A stretch of DNA of 64,000 bases from Undaria pinnatifida (Eukaryota; Sar; Phaeophyceae; Laminariales; Alariaceae): NCBI GenBank assembly GCA_012845835.1, contig JABAKD010000005.1, positions 6,514,655-6,578,654 on the forward strand. Reading direction: 5' to 3'. The notes below the pieces were generated by a model that was given only the letters and a program-made list of their open reading frames with translations, did not search any database and was not told the origin of the DNA. This document shows positions 33,001 to 45,280 of this stretch, piece after piece (position 1 is the stretch's first letter; each line of letters starts with the position of its first letter). The translations under genes were made by a program, and so were the position numbers.

Positions 33001-36000
33001 GCGTTGGCAAGCACGGCGGCGGTGGCGGTGGGAAGTCGAAAATGGTGGTGTCCGCCGCTGACCCCGCTGTGCAAATGCTTCCTCCGCGTGTGGGCGACCG
33101 GAAGCTAGAGCACGACAAGGAGCGCCGGCTGGGAGTTGCTAGTGATCTGGAGGCTGTCGTTGCGGTGAGAGTTGTGGACAAGATGGTGCGGGAGCGGCGG
33201 CGGGGGGGCGACGCGGGGGAGTAGAACGTCGTGTTTTTGGTTGTAAGGAAGGGTGGGTGGATGGGTGGTACAGCAGTATGTTCAGGTGACGCGCGCCTAC
33301 GTGCCTCCCTGCCTGTTGGCTGCAGTTGCAAGGTTTTGGCGGGGGGTTTGCTATGCCGAGGCTGTGGGGATATTGTATCGAAAGTGTTGCTGATATCGGT
33401 TTTGTTGTGTTCGTTATCGTTCTCGTAATTTTTGTCGTTATCGCTGTTATTAATAGTAGCATAAGAGCTGTTATTGGTTCTCCTCTATTCTACGACCCTC
33501 TCTGGTCAGGCCACGCGCTGTGGGTGGTTTGTGGACAGGGCGTCCTTGTCTGGGTTTACTCCTCAGCTTCTCGTAGAGTGCTCTCTCTATTTTTATTTTG
33601 ATGTTCGAAACGTCGCTGTTAGGGTGTAGATTGGATTTTTCTAACTTGTTTTGTTGTAACGTTTGTGCCTTGCACACTAAATGGACACTGTCTTCTCGCA
33701 CTGTTTATGCTCCAAAGATCGACGTATCATTACATTAACCCGGAATACGAACTAGATTTTGAGATGCAGCTCGGCGTGACGATTTAGGTCAAAAGTGAGG
33801 TCATCGTTGGGATTGATGCCATTTACAGTTCACATTGCAGAGTAATGTACTTGGTACATGACGGAATAGTGTAGAGTCAGACTAACCTGAAAAACGCACA
33901 TGAGCACATTGTCATAAACTGTAGTAGCATGTTACGGTTGATCAGTTGACATCGCATTTGTCCTTCTCGCTGGCAGGAACTGAACCGCCGCAAGAGTCTG
34001 CTCGGGTGGGAAGACGGGGAGGCGGCGTCCGACCTTGGCGAGGTGTTTCCCTCGGAGGGGGCCGGGGCCGTGACCGAGGCCTTCGATGGGGCACGCGGAG
34101 CGGCGGAAGAAGAGACGCTCACGCCTACGAGGTGAATTCACAGTGCGCACGTTTCCGTTCCGTTGTGTATAGTAACCTTTTTAAAGTTATGTTTTAATTT
34201 GTGCTCATCACGTTTATTGTCTGCTCACTTTTTGCTTCTCGTTCTGCCTCCCTACCCCTAACTCAGATGCAGGATCATAAAAAAGGGTCTTCTTACCCCC
34301 CCCCCCCCAACTGCGGTACGCGCCTTCTTTTTCATCTCGAGAAGGGTACAGCACTTTTGCCCCTCGTCGACTCGCGTCGAATTTGGCGTACGCACGCCAG
34401 GCGCTATCCGCAGTCGATTTGGTTCAATGTGAACAACCCCATCGTAGGGCTCGAAACGGTGGCTTCGACCTTATCATGGTAATTTTCTAGGGTAACCGCT
34501 AGACTACCGGTGCGAAGGCAAACGGGTAGGGTTAGCGTTGGGGGTCCACCTCATTAGAACCGTTTGAACCGATGGCTTGGAGAATACCTACTTGGGAGTG
34601 GAGTAGGTTCGTTAGGTTCATTTTTGCAGGTAGGCTGCTGTTCGCCGCTCTCCCTAGATTCCATTGCACCCGCCTCCATCGGTTAGGTTAACACTTTTTT
34701 CGTTTTATTTGGGAATTTATTGGGGTTATTCTTGCCTACCATCCTCCTCCTCCCTTCCACCTTCCTCGCTGATTATTTTCGTAGTCTTATCCATGTTTCC
34801 CTGTTGATCTCCCGTGCTCGCCCCCGCCCCGTTGCAGGAGCCCGGTGAGGCCAGAAGGACACGTCGGGGAAGAAGGCGACGGAGCTCGCGGGTCAGCCGT
34901 TTCGCCTGCTGCTGCTGCCCATGGGGAGAGCGAAAGTTCTCTCTCGGCCATGAAAAAGCCCGCGGTGTATTCTCCGACGCGCGGAGAGGAACCCGAAGCC
35001 TCGTCGGTCGAAGCGCCTTCGGATGTAACCGCCGTGCTTACTGCCGCCGCCCACGCGCCTCCCAACACTCAGGTAGTTGAGACTCGTGGTCTACCTGCTA
35101 CAGCCACTATGCCCTCACCGGCAAGGGCCGACCCAATGTCGTCGACGAAGGGGGGTCGTACTTCCCCAGCGCCAACGCCGAAAGAAGGTGGAACAAGGAG
35201 CAAAGGTGTGGAGATTGAATCGGCCAACGTCGCGTCGGGAGTAGCTGAGGAGGATGCCAATCTGCAAGCGACGATCGCGGCGGCCGAGGCGGCGAAATCG
35301 GCGAAGACGACGGCAGTGGCGGCGGAAATGGTGGCGGCGGCGTCGGCTGTAAATGTTGCCAAGGCTAAGGCTGCTGTGGTTGCGGCGGCGGTGGCAAAGG
35401 AAGCAGCAATAAAGGTGGCGGTGGAGGCATCGGCGAAGGCTAAAGCTAAAAGCGGCTCTCCTAGGGTGGTATCCCCGTCGAGTTCTCCAAGGGTGGTGAT
35501 CTCGTCGAGCTCTCCCGGGGTGGTGACGCCTTCGAGCTCTCTCAGAGTGGTAGCTCCATCGAGCCCCCCCAAGGCGTGCGTGACAACGACAGCTGTATCT
35601 TCTAAGGCGGAAGCGTCTTCTCAACCTGCGGCGGCGGTACCTAAGGGAGCACCGTCTACTAAGCTGGGCTCCACTGTCACCTCCGCTAGGGCGGCGGCCG
35701 CGGCGGCGGCGGCAGCGCAGCCGCACGCCCTTAGGGTGTTGGCCTCTATGCCGAGCTCGCCCAAGATGGTGGCCGCGCCGGGATCGCCCGGGACCGTGCT
35801 TACACCCGGCGGGTCGAAGGCTTCGAAGAGGTCAGCCCTTTTGAGGGGCTTGGCAATGCCGAACTCACCGCGGCAGTTAGCCCAGCCGACCAACTCGCAC
35901 TGGGTTGAGGGGGCTCCGAACTCCCCCTGGGCCTCACCGTCGCAGAGATCGCCCACGACGGAGTCTATGGCGCGCTTGCCCACGCCCTCGGTGATGGTGA

Positions 36001-36467
36001 GCCCGCACAAGGGGATGGGGGCGATGACGAGCTCGCCCAAGCCTACGCCTATTTTGACTCCGTCTGAGGGGGTGATGACGGTGGCGGCCACGCCGGCGGT
36101 AGCGGCTGATCCTGCGTCTTTGAGGGTGCGTGCAGGGCCGTCCTCTCCGAGGGCTACTGCTGCGGCGTTTCTGAAATCGCCCGGCGGGTCGTCGTCAAAG
36201 AAAGCGGGGTGTTTTAGGCAGAAGATGGGGACTCCCGCCTCCCCTAGGGGGAAGATGAAGCAGGGCTCGCCCAGAGCCGGCGCGGCGATTGGCTCGCCTA
36301 GGATGACGTATGACACGCCGGGAGCGGCGGGGGGGGGCTCGCCTAGGGCGGCGGGGGGAGAGGTGGGGAAGGCGGGTCCGGTAAAGGCGGCTTCTGGAGG
36401 ACATTGTGCGCCAACGAAATCATCAGCGGCTAGGATTGCTGCTTCGGCTAAGGCGAGGGAACGCGGT

Positions 36468-36507
<40 letters not shown>

Positions 36508-39500
36508 GTGGTGGTGGTGGTGGTGGTGGTGGTGGTGGTGGTGGTGGTGGCGGTGGTGCTGGTGGTGGTGGCGGTGGCGGTGGTGCTGGTGGTGGTGGCG
36601 GTGGCGGTGGTGGTGGTTCGAGGGGGGGAGGGTTTAGGGCTTCGCCGTCCCAGCGGCGGGATCGCGGAGGTAGCTCTTCCCGTATTGACGCGATGTGCTC
36701 GGACATTGTGACCTCTTCTGACCGTGTGACGTCGATTCAGGTGAGCCGGGGGCACCGACGTCAGGGGGGTGTCGGTTTGGCGGAGAGATGTCATATCGAG
36801 CGGTGTACGTGGACCTGATGGGAAGGGGCGGGATGAAAAAGGCTGCCATAGGATGAAATGTGACATAGATGCTGTTGTTTTTGTTCGCCCTTTTTTTGTT
36901 TCTGGCGCGAGAGGGTCGCTCGCGGCTGTTTTGCCCCCCTCTAAGGGATGCTTGTTTACGCGCTCGAAAATTCCAACTAGCTGCCGGAGCTACCTCAGCC
37001 GTGTGGGTTTTGTAGATGCCCGTGCACGTGCTGGTACCTGCCGCCGTGAGAGCTGTAGAAGGTGCCATCGATAGGGTTAGGAACTTTGTGCCAAATTGCT
37101 TTTTCGGTGTTGAAGAAGGGACCTCAGCTGTGAGGTCAAGAGTCGCGGCGAAACTCATATTTGCCAGCGGCGTGTAACGTGATGGTCTGATTCGTTGTTG
37201 GACGGTAGCCAGATTATTCCGTACGTTCGTAGTTGATGTGGTTGCGACCACCGCGGATGGTTGTTGATGCTGTCCGTGGCTCGCCATACTTATCCATGCC
37301 CAATCTATTTTGCTGTGCGTGGTGTATCGATGTCAGCAAGGCGTGTATCGAGAGCGGACCGTTTGTTGTACTTATCCATGCCCAATCTATTTTTGCTGTG
37401 CGTGGTGTATCGATGTCAGCAAGGCGTGTATCGAGAGCGGACCGTTTGTTGCTTGCTCGGTTTTGACGTGTCGTGCCCCGTGCAGCAGACCTGCAAGGGG
37501 TATTGTTGATATCTTAGTTTTTGAACGGCCGTGTGAGCTAGGGGGTGAGGGTATGGCTCGTTTTCCAGATGGCCGTGCGAGCTGTTTGAACTGCCTTCCC
37601 TTGAACTGCTTGTCACCGTTTTTGTTTGTGGGAACGACTCTTTACAGTCCATGGACTGCAGATATTAACTGCCGTCCATACGCTGTTCCACCAACCGCAA
37701 CCCTGACCCTAACCCCAACCCTACAATAATACATGTGCACTTACTGAGAGGGGAGCAGGGTGCCAATGGCATCCGGTTCGGACGGGATAAGAGTAGAGGT
37801 GTTGACCAATGAAAACGGAGTGTGTGGTCTATTGAGCAACCCGGTTCAACCATTTCAACCCTAGCACTTAAAAGCACAATAATGCGGTGTGGACCGTACT
37901 AAAGTTCCGCAGTCCATAGTTTTTAAATAAGTGCCGTCTTTGTTTGTTGTCGACACTCGTCCTTTGTTTGTTTGTCGACACCCGTTCCGTTTTTTTATCC
38001 GAATACAGGAAAGCGCCAAATTTGCTCCACCCCTTTCCGGGGTCCCCGCTGCCACTTCCGCTGACGCCCAGGATGTAACCGCCACCGGCATTACCTCAGC
38101 GAGTGCTGACGCAGCTGAAGACCGGGTGTTGTCCGCCGCAGACTTGGGGCCGAGTGATGCCAGCCCCACGGCTTGCGCTGGCACCCCTGCGCAGCAAGCG
38201 GCGATCGAAGAAGGACGGAAAATGCACCCGGCGCTTGAGCGCAGGGACGCCGCGCTTACCCTCTCCGCCGTGAAGGTGGAAGCTCCGTCTGATTCGGCCA
38301 CCGGAGATGAACAGTCTCCTCGCCGCCGAGGGTTTGCAGATGCGAGGAAGGGCAAAGCAGGCGCCGCTAACCGCCACGCTGCGGCGGCGGCGACGGAGGC
38401 CCCTGCCGCGTCGTCCCCCCGCAAGGGCAAGTACCAGGTTAAGGATTCCTTCAATCGGCTCAAAGGTTGGATCAACGGGGGCTTCGCGGGAGGCAACAGC
38501 CGTAAGAATCACGACGGGTCATCGTCGTTGTCTCCCAAGAGGAAGGTTGGTGGCGGGGAGAAGTGGGACCGCGGTCGCAATGCTTCCGCCGCGGCCGGGC
38601 CTGGTACCACTCCTGGAGGCGGTGCCCCCAGGGGGGTAGTGGACTCGAAAAATCTAACCCCCAACGCTGCCGTCGACAGGGCCGCAGCCCGCGTGGAGGC
38701 TAGGAAGACGGCCGAACGCGAGGCTGTAAGGGCGGCCAAAGAAGCAGGAGCTTCCCTGGCACGGCAGGAGCGCTTGGCTAGGTCTCCCAAGAAGGCAGGT
38801 ACCCCGCCTACGCACTCGCAGGGTGGTCAGGGAGGCAAGGCTCTTCGCAGGAAGGCTGCTCCGAAGAGGACCCCTATCCCTTCGGGGTCTGCCGAGGAAG
38901 ATGTTGCGTCTGCTGAGCCTGGGGTAGGTGTGGGTGTGGATAAGGGCAAGTGCAAGGGAAAGGGGAAGGAGGCTGGGAAGGAGGCGTCGTCGACGTCAGA
39001 AAAGAGGGGACGGTCGCTGTTGCGTCCCCTGGAGATGGCCGTGGCGGGGTCGTCGTCGTCGCCGGACCCGTCCCCGTTGCTTCTGTCCCCCGACGTGCGC
39101 GAAGCTGAATGGGCCTCGACGGCGGCAGCCGCTGCTACGGCTGCTGCTGCTGGGGCGGCGTTAGCGGCTGCGGGTGCTGGCCTGACTCCGCGGAAATGCA
39201 AGGCTCCTGCCTCGGCCGCTGCGACGGCTGCCGCCGCCGTCGCTCTGTCTCCCGCTTCCGGTAGGATGGCGGTGGTCGAGCCTGTGGCGTCGTTCCCGCG
39301 CCCCGGTTCGAGAGTCAAGACCATGAATGCGGCGAGGTCTCTCGGGGCCACAGTCCCGCCGTTGTCGGGCGCTAGCCGCGTCGGTGGCGGTGGTGGAAAC
39401 AGCAGCAGTGGCAGCGGTAGCGGAAGCGGTAGCGGAAGCGGCAGCGGTGACCGCAAGGCAAACAGATCCCCGAGAGCGGGGAAACCGTCCCCTCAAGCGG

Positions 39501-39664
39501 GGATGGCGATGGCCGCGCCGCCGTTGGAGTCGCCCCGCGTGGTGCGGTCGCCTAGGGCGGCGACTGCCCGCGGTTCTCCAAGGAGCGGTGGCGACTACTC
39601 TGGCGAGGACGTGAACGGGACGCCAAGGGGGCGAAAGCCAGGACGGGCCGTTCGGGTTGCATGA
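27001..39664 (+). CDS. ten-exon gene, ~1,800-residue disordered S/T-P-R/K-rich protein, unknown function
   Basis: Exons: 27001-27070 (tentative), 27433-27623, 29011-29094, 29230-29374, 29946-30148, 31775-32350, 32738-33164, 33977-34131, 34838-36740, 38009-39664. All nine introns are GT-AG and phases agree at every junction, provided one base is removed from the 15-G run in exon 6. The first two exons (HYLLSVLRDYYAALTGHYLTYFS, then TGALDYLTEGLS) look folded; nearly everything else is Ser/Gly/Ala/Pro-rich and predicted disordered. Exon 9 carries repeated SPR/SPK units (SPRVV, SSPGVV, SSLRVV), an Ala/Lys-rich helical stretch near residues 750-810 and a poly-Gly tract. Exon 10 has SPRKGK, LSPKRK, RSPKKAG, a Gly-Ser dipeptide run and a basic C-terminus. 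The basic S/T-P-K/R motifs recall proline-directed kinase sites or SPKK-type DNA-contact motifs, but I do not recognise a family. The true start lies upstream and was not found. Confidence 0.72.
29375..29640. repeat. GGT/GTG-rich low-complexity tract in intron
   Basis: Directly follows the donor at 29375 and consists of GGTGGTG-type repeats; intronic. Confidence 0.8.
30226..30300 (-). mobile_element. LINE 3'-end fragment
   Basis: On the minus strand this reads CAPFQKGCVVNGKTDL..., the same C-terminal segment seen in the LINE relics at 61204-61758 (GAPSRKGCVINGQMTKTSNK) and 52965-53080. It lies next to a 16-G run (30203-30218) in an intron of the plus-strand gene. Confidence 0.65.
30372..30620 (+). 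pseudogene. decayed duplicates of exon 29946-30148 in the following intron
   Basis: Sequence from TGTCGGTAGCGGAAATGGCG to TCAAGTAGTTCC (30374-30495) is similar to the 3' half of exon 29946-30148 and its donor region. A further partial copy of the last part (GAGAGGATGCCGAGGGTAAA) follows at about 30558-30620, where the donor GTGAGT has become GTAAAT. Reading frames are broken. Confidence 0.65.
31257..31390. repeat. single-ended relative of the 11946-12328 MITE
   Basis: Shares the left flank CCAGCTAGCGCTGG, CAATTGAGTTAAATCGACAC, ATACGTGGAAGTGTGGTGAG and the CATCCGCCGGAGGAT near-palindrome with the copy at 11.9 kb. It sits in an intron. Confidence 0.8.
36470..36622 (+). repeat. GGC/GGT trinucleotide tract coding for poly-glycine
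   Basis: In-frame expansion in the 34838-36740 exon giving about fifty glycines with two alanines and then SRGGG. It is kept in frame by the 3-bp unit. Confidence 0.9.
37287..37452. repeat. 82-83 bp tandem duplication in an intron
   Basis: The block beginning CTTATCCATGCCCAATCTAT at 37289 is repeated from 37371. The only difference seen is one extra T in a T run. It lies in the intron between 36740 and 38009 and indicates a recent event. Confidence 0.9.
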
Positions 39665-42555
39665 GCAAAAAAAGGGGACGTTCGTTCGTCGCTGTACCTT
39701 TGCGAAAGCAATGAGCAAAATTGTGTACCAGCTATGCGGTATGCATACAATTGGTATGGCATGTATTGAAATATATATACCACGTTGGACGGAAATGCAA
39801 GTACCGTTTGGTATGCATATGAATGTCCCAATGGTACCTATGTTGCCGTCCAGAGTGATGTATGTATTGAAAATGGCGTCGGCTTAGCGTATTTTTTCGT
39901 TGGTTTGCCTTATGTCGACCGTGGCCCAATTAGGCATTGGGCTCTACTTATCTTTGTGTTGTGCAGGGATCTGCTGCCGCGCGGCACAGCTTTTTGTTAT
40001 TGGCGCTATCGATGTGGAGGTAGGGTGGGAGCGGAGTTTGCCGCAATTCTGAAGGCATTGGCGCAGGGGGTGGGGGGGGGGGGGGGGGGGGGAGAGCCCC
40101 CGTTGTAGCGGTATGACGTGATTTGCTTCGTTTTTATTGGGGAAAGACGATTGGCCCCGGCATTGAGTCGGAACGGCTTGACTCTTTAGCATTGTTGACG
40201 GGGAATGGGCTGCGCGGAGGTGATCTGGGGGATTGCTCCGAAGGGTTTGCTGGGTAGGGGAAGAGGGCGGGAAGGTATTCCGACTGGCTCCGGCTGTGGT
40301 GCCTGCCTCTTCCCACCGTTGCTCGTCCCGGTTTTGTTTTGTTGACTCTCATGTAACTCCTGTTTTTTGTTGTTGAGTTTTTCAGACCGGCGCGTAGCTT
40401 ATTTCGCCCATGAAGGCGAGGGGGACGGGGGGGTGTTGGTTGGGGGACAAGGGAGGCGATGGGAGGCATTTCGGATAGTTTCGGCTGTTGCCTGTGTGCT
40501 CCTAAATGTGTTTCCCGCTCCTCTCTTGGGTAGCAGGGTTTCCCAGTTGTTGCGGCTTTATTCTGGCGGTGCTGGCTTACTTGCTTCTGCCGCTGGGTTG
40601 CTGGTGCGGTTCCACTGGGGAGAGGGGTTGGCAGCCTCGTTTGTCTCTGTATCTGGGGGGGATTGCTTCGCTCACCGTGCTGCATTTATTTGTATTCGGC
40701 ATCAAGTATTGCTGTCACTACTGCTGTACCGCTGTTTTATTTGTTCGCTTGGGAGACATATGCGTTTGCGCCGACGCGATTGATAAGTGTTTAGTGAGGG
40801 CGGATGACGTGGGCCGTTGCTGCCGGCGCGGTGATTTTATTGGGGGTAGGGGCGGGGGGTCGTTTTCCGAAGTAGAAAGGTGTTGAAAGTGGAGGGGTGA
40901 GGTTACGTTAACGCCTGTACAACTGGAAACCCGTGTTTGGGGGAAACTTACTTGGAGCTAGTATAGGGGGATTTTGGGGCTCTAAAGGGGATATTAGGTG
41001 CCCCTCAAACGCGTCGGGAGCTACATGAAGGTACTCTTTTGGAAATCGGTGATCCACGCTCCAACCTGAGCATCATTCCTGTAGGGACTTGGTGCGGCAA
41101 TGACAGACGGTGCTTGCCCGTCAACCACCCCTTGCGATCTGATGGGCTGTTCCTGGACGTAAAGCGTGGGGACGAACCGAAAATCCTGTGCATCATGATA
41201 GGGTTCTGCAGAGGGGGCATGCCGGGGCATCCATGCGGATTTTTCCTTCCACCGCCAGCCACCAAGTATGCCGCCGCCTATTATGCATGAAAGCGCAAAT
41301 ATAGGCACGCTGGATGGATACTACTTGCTGCTGCTTTGTTCGCGCCTCCACCAAGTCCGTCGGCGCAAGGGGGCTGCTCGGCTGATGTTTAGCTTAAGCG
41401 TTACACGCGGGTTGTTAGCGGGGGTGCTCCCGTTCGTTGTGTCGTGAGATTGTCCGATTTGAAGGAGGGTGGGGGATCTGGCGAGGTCCCGCTTCGGTGA
41501 TGGCGTGGGTGAGAGGCACGTAGCTGGAAGGGTTGGGCGTGACAGGGGTAGTAGTAGCAACGCATTACAGCAGTAGTAGTAGTAGTACATGTTGACGTGA
41601 GCTTGTTGATTGTTTTTGTTGTTCCATAGATAGGACCATCTAGTCTATTTATTCTACTGCTGATTGATCGGTCGTTCGGGCTGTCTCATCGCGTTTTTAT
41701 CGTGGTGATATTTCACTCTCTTTTTGTACACCACCCTTTCCGCTTATGCGCTTATGATGATGGCGGGCGGCGAGGGGGGGGGGGGGGGGCGGTTAAGGCG
41801 CGCGTATACACCTGGGCAGTTTCTGGGATGGATGTTGGGTTTTGTGTAAGGGACAGGAGTAGAAATATGGACGTGTCCCTGGTAGGTTCAAAAACAGAAT
41901 ATGGTGTACACCGATAACGCTCCTTACACTTAATTGTTGTTGCGATACTAATACTATTACTGTAAAAGAAGCGGGGCGCACATGTCCCTCCATATATTTG
42001 TCGGTGGGCGGCACAAGGCGTGGGCAGGGGCAGGAGACGCTATGGGGAGTTCCAGGTGGATCAGGAAGGCTTGTGCCAGGGTCGACGCGGTTTATAATAT
42101 ATTAACAAGTATACACACATTTCGGGGGCTGATCAACTCATGCGCAACTATTCAACGCATCGTACATTCTGGACGCTTTATACTTGATATTTCGTACGAG
42201 GCCACGACTAAGGTTTTCGGCCCTCTGCGGAGGAAAAGCCTCGCCGTCAGATACCGGCCAGTGTATATATCTTGCGCCAGTATATTTACACGCAACCGTA
42301 TCAAGTAAGCTACACACGATGCTGAATGCTGATGGTATGTAGCTGCCATGTTTTTTCATCTTTAACCAGGTCAGATAGCTTTTAAGTGAAAGCAAAACGT
42401 TTTTTTTCTTATTCCAACCAATTTCTTAGTATTTTACCCCAGGAGGAATTATAGCTGCTGTTCTTGTCCCATCGAGGCCGACTGGGCGCGGTTGTTTGTG
42501 CGCTCCGCTACATACCTGCAACTTGGCACATACGGTCTCCTGCACTAACTACGTG
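39665..42555. other. intergenic, no supported gene
   Basis: Downstream of the plus-strand gene. Contains a 21-G run (40072-40092), a 16-G run (41774-41789) and several weak frames. The pair of opposing frames at 41005-41308 (plus: EIGDPRSNLSIIPVGTWCGN; minus: FRFVPTLYVQEQPIRSQ) is tidy enough to be a relic of some coding sequence, but I cannot tell the strand or the family. Confidence 0.4.
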
Positions 42556-43290
42556 TTCTTTCTGTGGAGGTTCATGGAATCTTCAAGCTTCCACCGCTTC
42601 CATGGATGCTTCCACGGAAGCAACGGAAGCTTCAATGGAAGCGCGGAAGCTTCCATGGGAGCATCCGTGAAATCTTTGACGGAAGCTCCCGAAAGCGTCC
42701 AAGGAAGCTTCCAAGGAAGCTTCCGGGAGTTTCAGTGATAGCTTCCAGGGAAAAAAAAACTTTCGGACGCTTCCTTCACAGATTATCCGTGGAAGTTTCC
42801 ATGGAAGTAGCTTCCACGGTAGCTTCCATGGAAGTAGTGGAAGCTTCCATGGAAGCCACTTCCATGAAAGCTTTCGTGTACCGCGGAAGTTCCCGCGGAA
42901 GCTTCCACAAAAACTGAAAGCTGTTGTCATGGAAGCTTTCATGGAAGCTTCCATGGAATTCAAGCTTTCATGGAAGCTTGGAAGCTACTTTATCAGCGTT
43001 TCGACGGGAGTTTGCATGAAAGATTCTATCAAAGTTACTCCCAAAGAAGCTTGGATGGAATCTTTTTTTCACGGAAGCTGAATCCGTGGAGGCAGCTACT
43101 TTCATGAGCGTGTGGATGGGAGCTGCCATTAAAGTTTCCATGAACGTCACGGGGAAAAAGCTTCCCGGCTTTGGATATGCTTCACAGTTGCATCTCCCGT
43201 TCAAACTCCCGCACATATCACAATGGCACAAATGGGTCCCGATCTTCTTTCCGCGGAAGGTTCCATGGTAGCAGCTTTCGTGGACGCTTC
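42556..43290. repeat. degenerate palindromic repeat island (GGAAGCTTCC / TTCCATGGAA)
   Basis: Dozens of overlapping copies of GGAAGC, GCTTCC and the palindromes GGAAGCTTCC and TTCCATGGAA in about 700 bp, interspersed with variants such as CTTTCATGGAAGC. Because the units are self-complementary, both strands show the same pattern and spurious Ser/Glu-rich frames appear on both. Density declines towards 43290. Confidence 0.9.
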
Positions 43291-43899
43291 CGTGGAGGAA
43301 GTAGTACGGTTATCGTACCACATTTCCATCGCCATCGTTGAGGGAGGAAGGTCCTTCAAGCGAAGGTTCCGCAATCCGCCATCTTTTGGCTTACGCTCAT
43401 GGAGAAAATGCTAGGAAATTCCGGAGCGCGCTCCCGTGGTACCAAGGACCAAACACGCACCCGCGGCCCGACGCGCACGTCCCTCCACGGAAACTGTCCC
43501 CACCTCGGATAACGTAACTCGTAGATGTTACGGATCAGCGAAAAAAATTATAGCATTACGTTACTACGTTAAGTACTTTTTGGGTTTTGAGATAATAACG
43601 TAATGTTAGTAGTGTGTTTTGCTATTATTGACGGGCCACTGCGTAACATTGTGTTAAGAGTGTTACCTTGATCCCGTATTGATCGCAGTATATGTGTTGC
43701 GGTGTTACGGTAGGCAGCCCATAGGGATTAACACCATGTTAGCGTGTTAGCGGAATTCCTTGTGGCTATCGTAACACGCGTCAAAGGGATAACGTACATG
43801 GTCAATTAAACGTTAAAATTATGTTACTGTGTTAGCGACAGCAGTCAACTAAACGTTAACATTACGACGCGTGCTACGATAGATGTTAAGGTATTGGTG

Positions 43900-44770
43900 G
43901 GGTATTAGTCCGTTTGACCGTTTGCAAAAGGTTAATGTTAAGGTAGTAGTGGGGTGTTAGTCCGTTTGACCACTTGCAAAAGGTCAACCAATAGCTTACC
44001 CAAACTAAGCCTTATAACAATCTTCCCCCCCGAAACGGCGGGATAGCAGGTCGGCTCGTTAGGATTCACGGGCGGACCTGTCAATATATCCAAGCCGTTT
44101 CATTTCCTGGGTATACCGGGGAGAGTATTTTTCAAGTTCGACACATGGAGAAAGTCTACAAAAAGTTTATTGTCGTGGATGTGGGACTCGAACCCACGAC
44201 CCCAAAAAACCATGGTCTGTCGACGACGCCATTTGTTGAGGCATTAGCGGGGTTAGTCCGTTTGGTCATTTGCACAAGGTTAACCAATAGCTTACCCAAA
44301 CTATGCCTTATAACACTCTCCCCCCTGAAACGGCGGGATAGCAGGTCGGCTGGATATACGGGCGGACCTGTCAATATATCCAAGCCGTTTCATTTCCTGG
44401 GTATACCGGGGAAAGCTTTTTTCAAGTTCGACATGCCCATATACATGGGTAAGTCTGGAAAAAGTTTATTATGGTGGATATGGGACTTAAACCCACGACC
44501 CAAAAAAAACAGAAACCATGGTCTGTCGACAACGCCATTTGTTAAGGTGTTAGTCAGGTGTTAGTCCGTTTGACTACTTGCACAAGATTAACCAGTAGCT
44601 ACCCAAACTAAGCCTTATCACATTAACCAATAGCTTACCCAAACTAAACCTTACAACATTCTCCCCCCCTGAAACGGCGGGATACCAGGTCGGCCGGATA
44701 TACGGGCGGACGTGTCAATATCCAAGCGGTTTCATTTCCTGGGGATACCGAGGAGAGTACTTTTCCGGTG
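43900..44770. repeat. three tandem units of about 300-340 bp with a tRNA-like core
   Basis: The marker CTGAAACGGCGGGATA (or CGAAACGGCGGGATAG) recurs at 44031, 44325 and 44669, with GTTAGTCCGTTTGAC upstream and AAGCCGTTTCATTTCCTGGG downstream in the units. A fourth copy lies apart at 46188-46475. Units 1 and 2 end with a tRNA-like T-arm. Confidence 0.8.
44170..44245 (-). other. tRNA-like (T-arm/B-box) sequence inside the tandem repeat
   Basis: The minus strand reads GGTCGTGGGTTCGAGTCCCA then C, a perfect T-arm with B box, preceded by an anticodon-arm-like CAGACCATGG. A degenerate copy is at 44475-44545 (GGTCGTGGGTTTAAGTCCCA). No matching 5' acceptor strand (TCGTGGAT) lies at the expected distance, so this is a tRNA-derived, SINE-like sequence and not an intact tRNA gene. 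Confidence 0.55.
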
Positions 44771-45280
44771 TGCACCGCTTTTTTTCTGAGGTCCCTCAAT
44801 TCGGGAGCTTAAGACCTCTCCCCCAAAACTGATTTGGGGAAAAATAAAACTGCTCCCGGGTGAAAAATCTCATGGCCTGGGTTGTAGGTACACGACGAGA
44901 ATCATAACAAAATGGCCTATTATTCATTTATTTTCCGGCGATTTTGGGTTAATTAGGCAGCCCCGTCATTCAGAAACCATTCCAGACGAAAAATGCTACC
45001 TATCTCTGTCGTAGCACGCGTCTTGAATTGCCGTGTTAGCGACAGCAGCAGTCTGTAGCGAGTAACGTTACGTTCGGGTGTCAGTGGAATTCTTGCTTGC
45101 TATCGTAACACACAGTTTAGACGGATGACAACTTACCTGTTGCCCAGTTAAACGCTTACATAACACTGCGTGTTAGTGTTAGTGGAATTTCTAGTGGCTA
45201 TCGTAACACGCGTTGAAGGGATAACGTACATGCTCAATATAACGTTAACATTATATCACTGCTGTATTAGCGACAGCAGT

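Larger units (their letters stand above)
43500..45280. repeat. repeat-rich, non-coding block with GTTAACGTTA-type words
   Basis: An approximately 85-bp unit (TGGCTATCGTAACACGCGT ... GTTAGCGACAGCAGTC) occurs at about 43763-43850 and 45195-45275, and a third diverged copy lies around 45035-45130. The block also holds the tandem tRNA-like repeat listed separately. No coding sequence. Confidence 0.7.

Noticed and set aside
35621..36706. Long minus-strand frame rich in Pro
   Set aside because: Shadow of the plus-strand exon 34838-36740; the poly-Pro is the reverse of the poly-Gly tract, and the plus frame has the phase-correct splice sites.
41005..41308. Opposed tidy frames on both strands
   Set aside because: Possibly an old coding relic, but neither frame could be assigned to a family or to neighbouring exons.
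42583..42963. Opposed Ser/Glu- and Trp/Lys-rich frames
   Set aside because: Artefacts of the palindromic hexanucleotide repeats, which are open on both strands.
44170..44245. Intact tRNA gene
   Set aside because: The T-arm is perfect, but the 5' acceptor strand and D-arm do not pair; called tRNA-like only.
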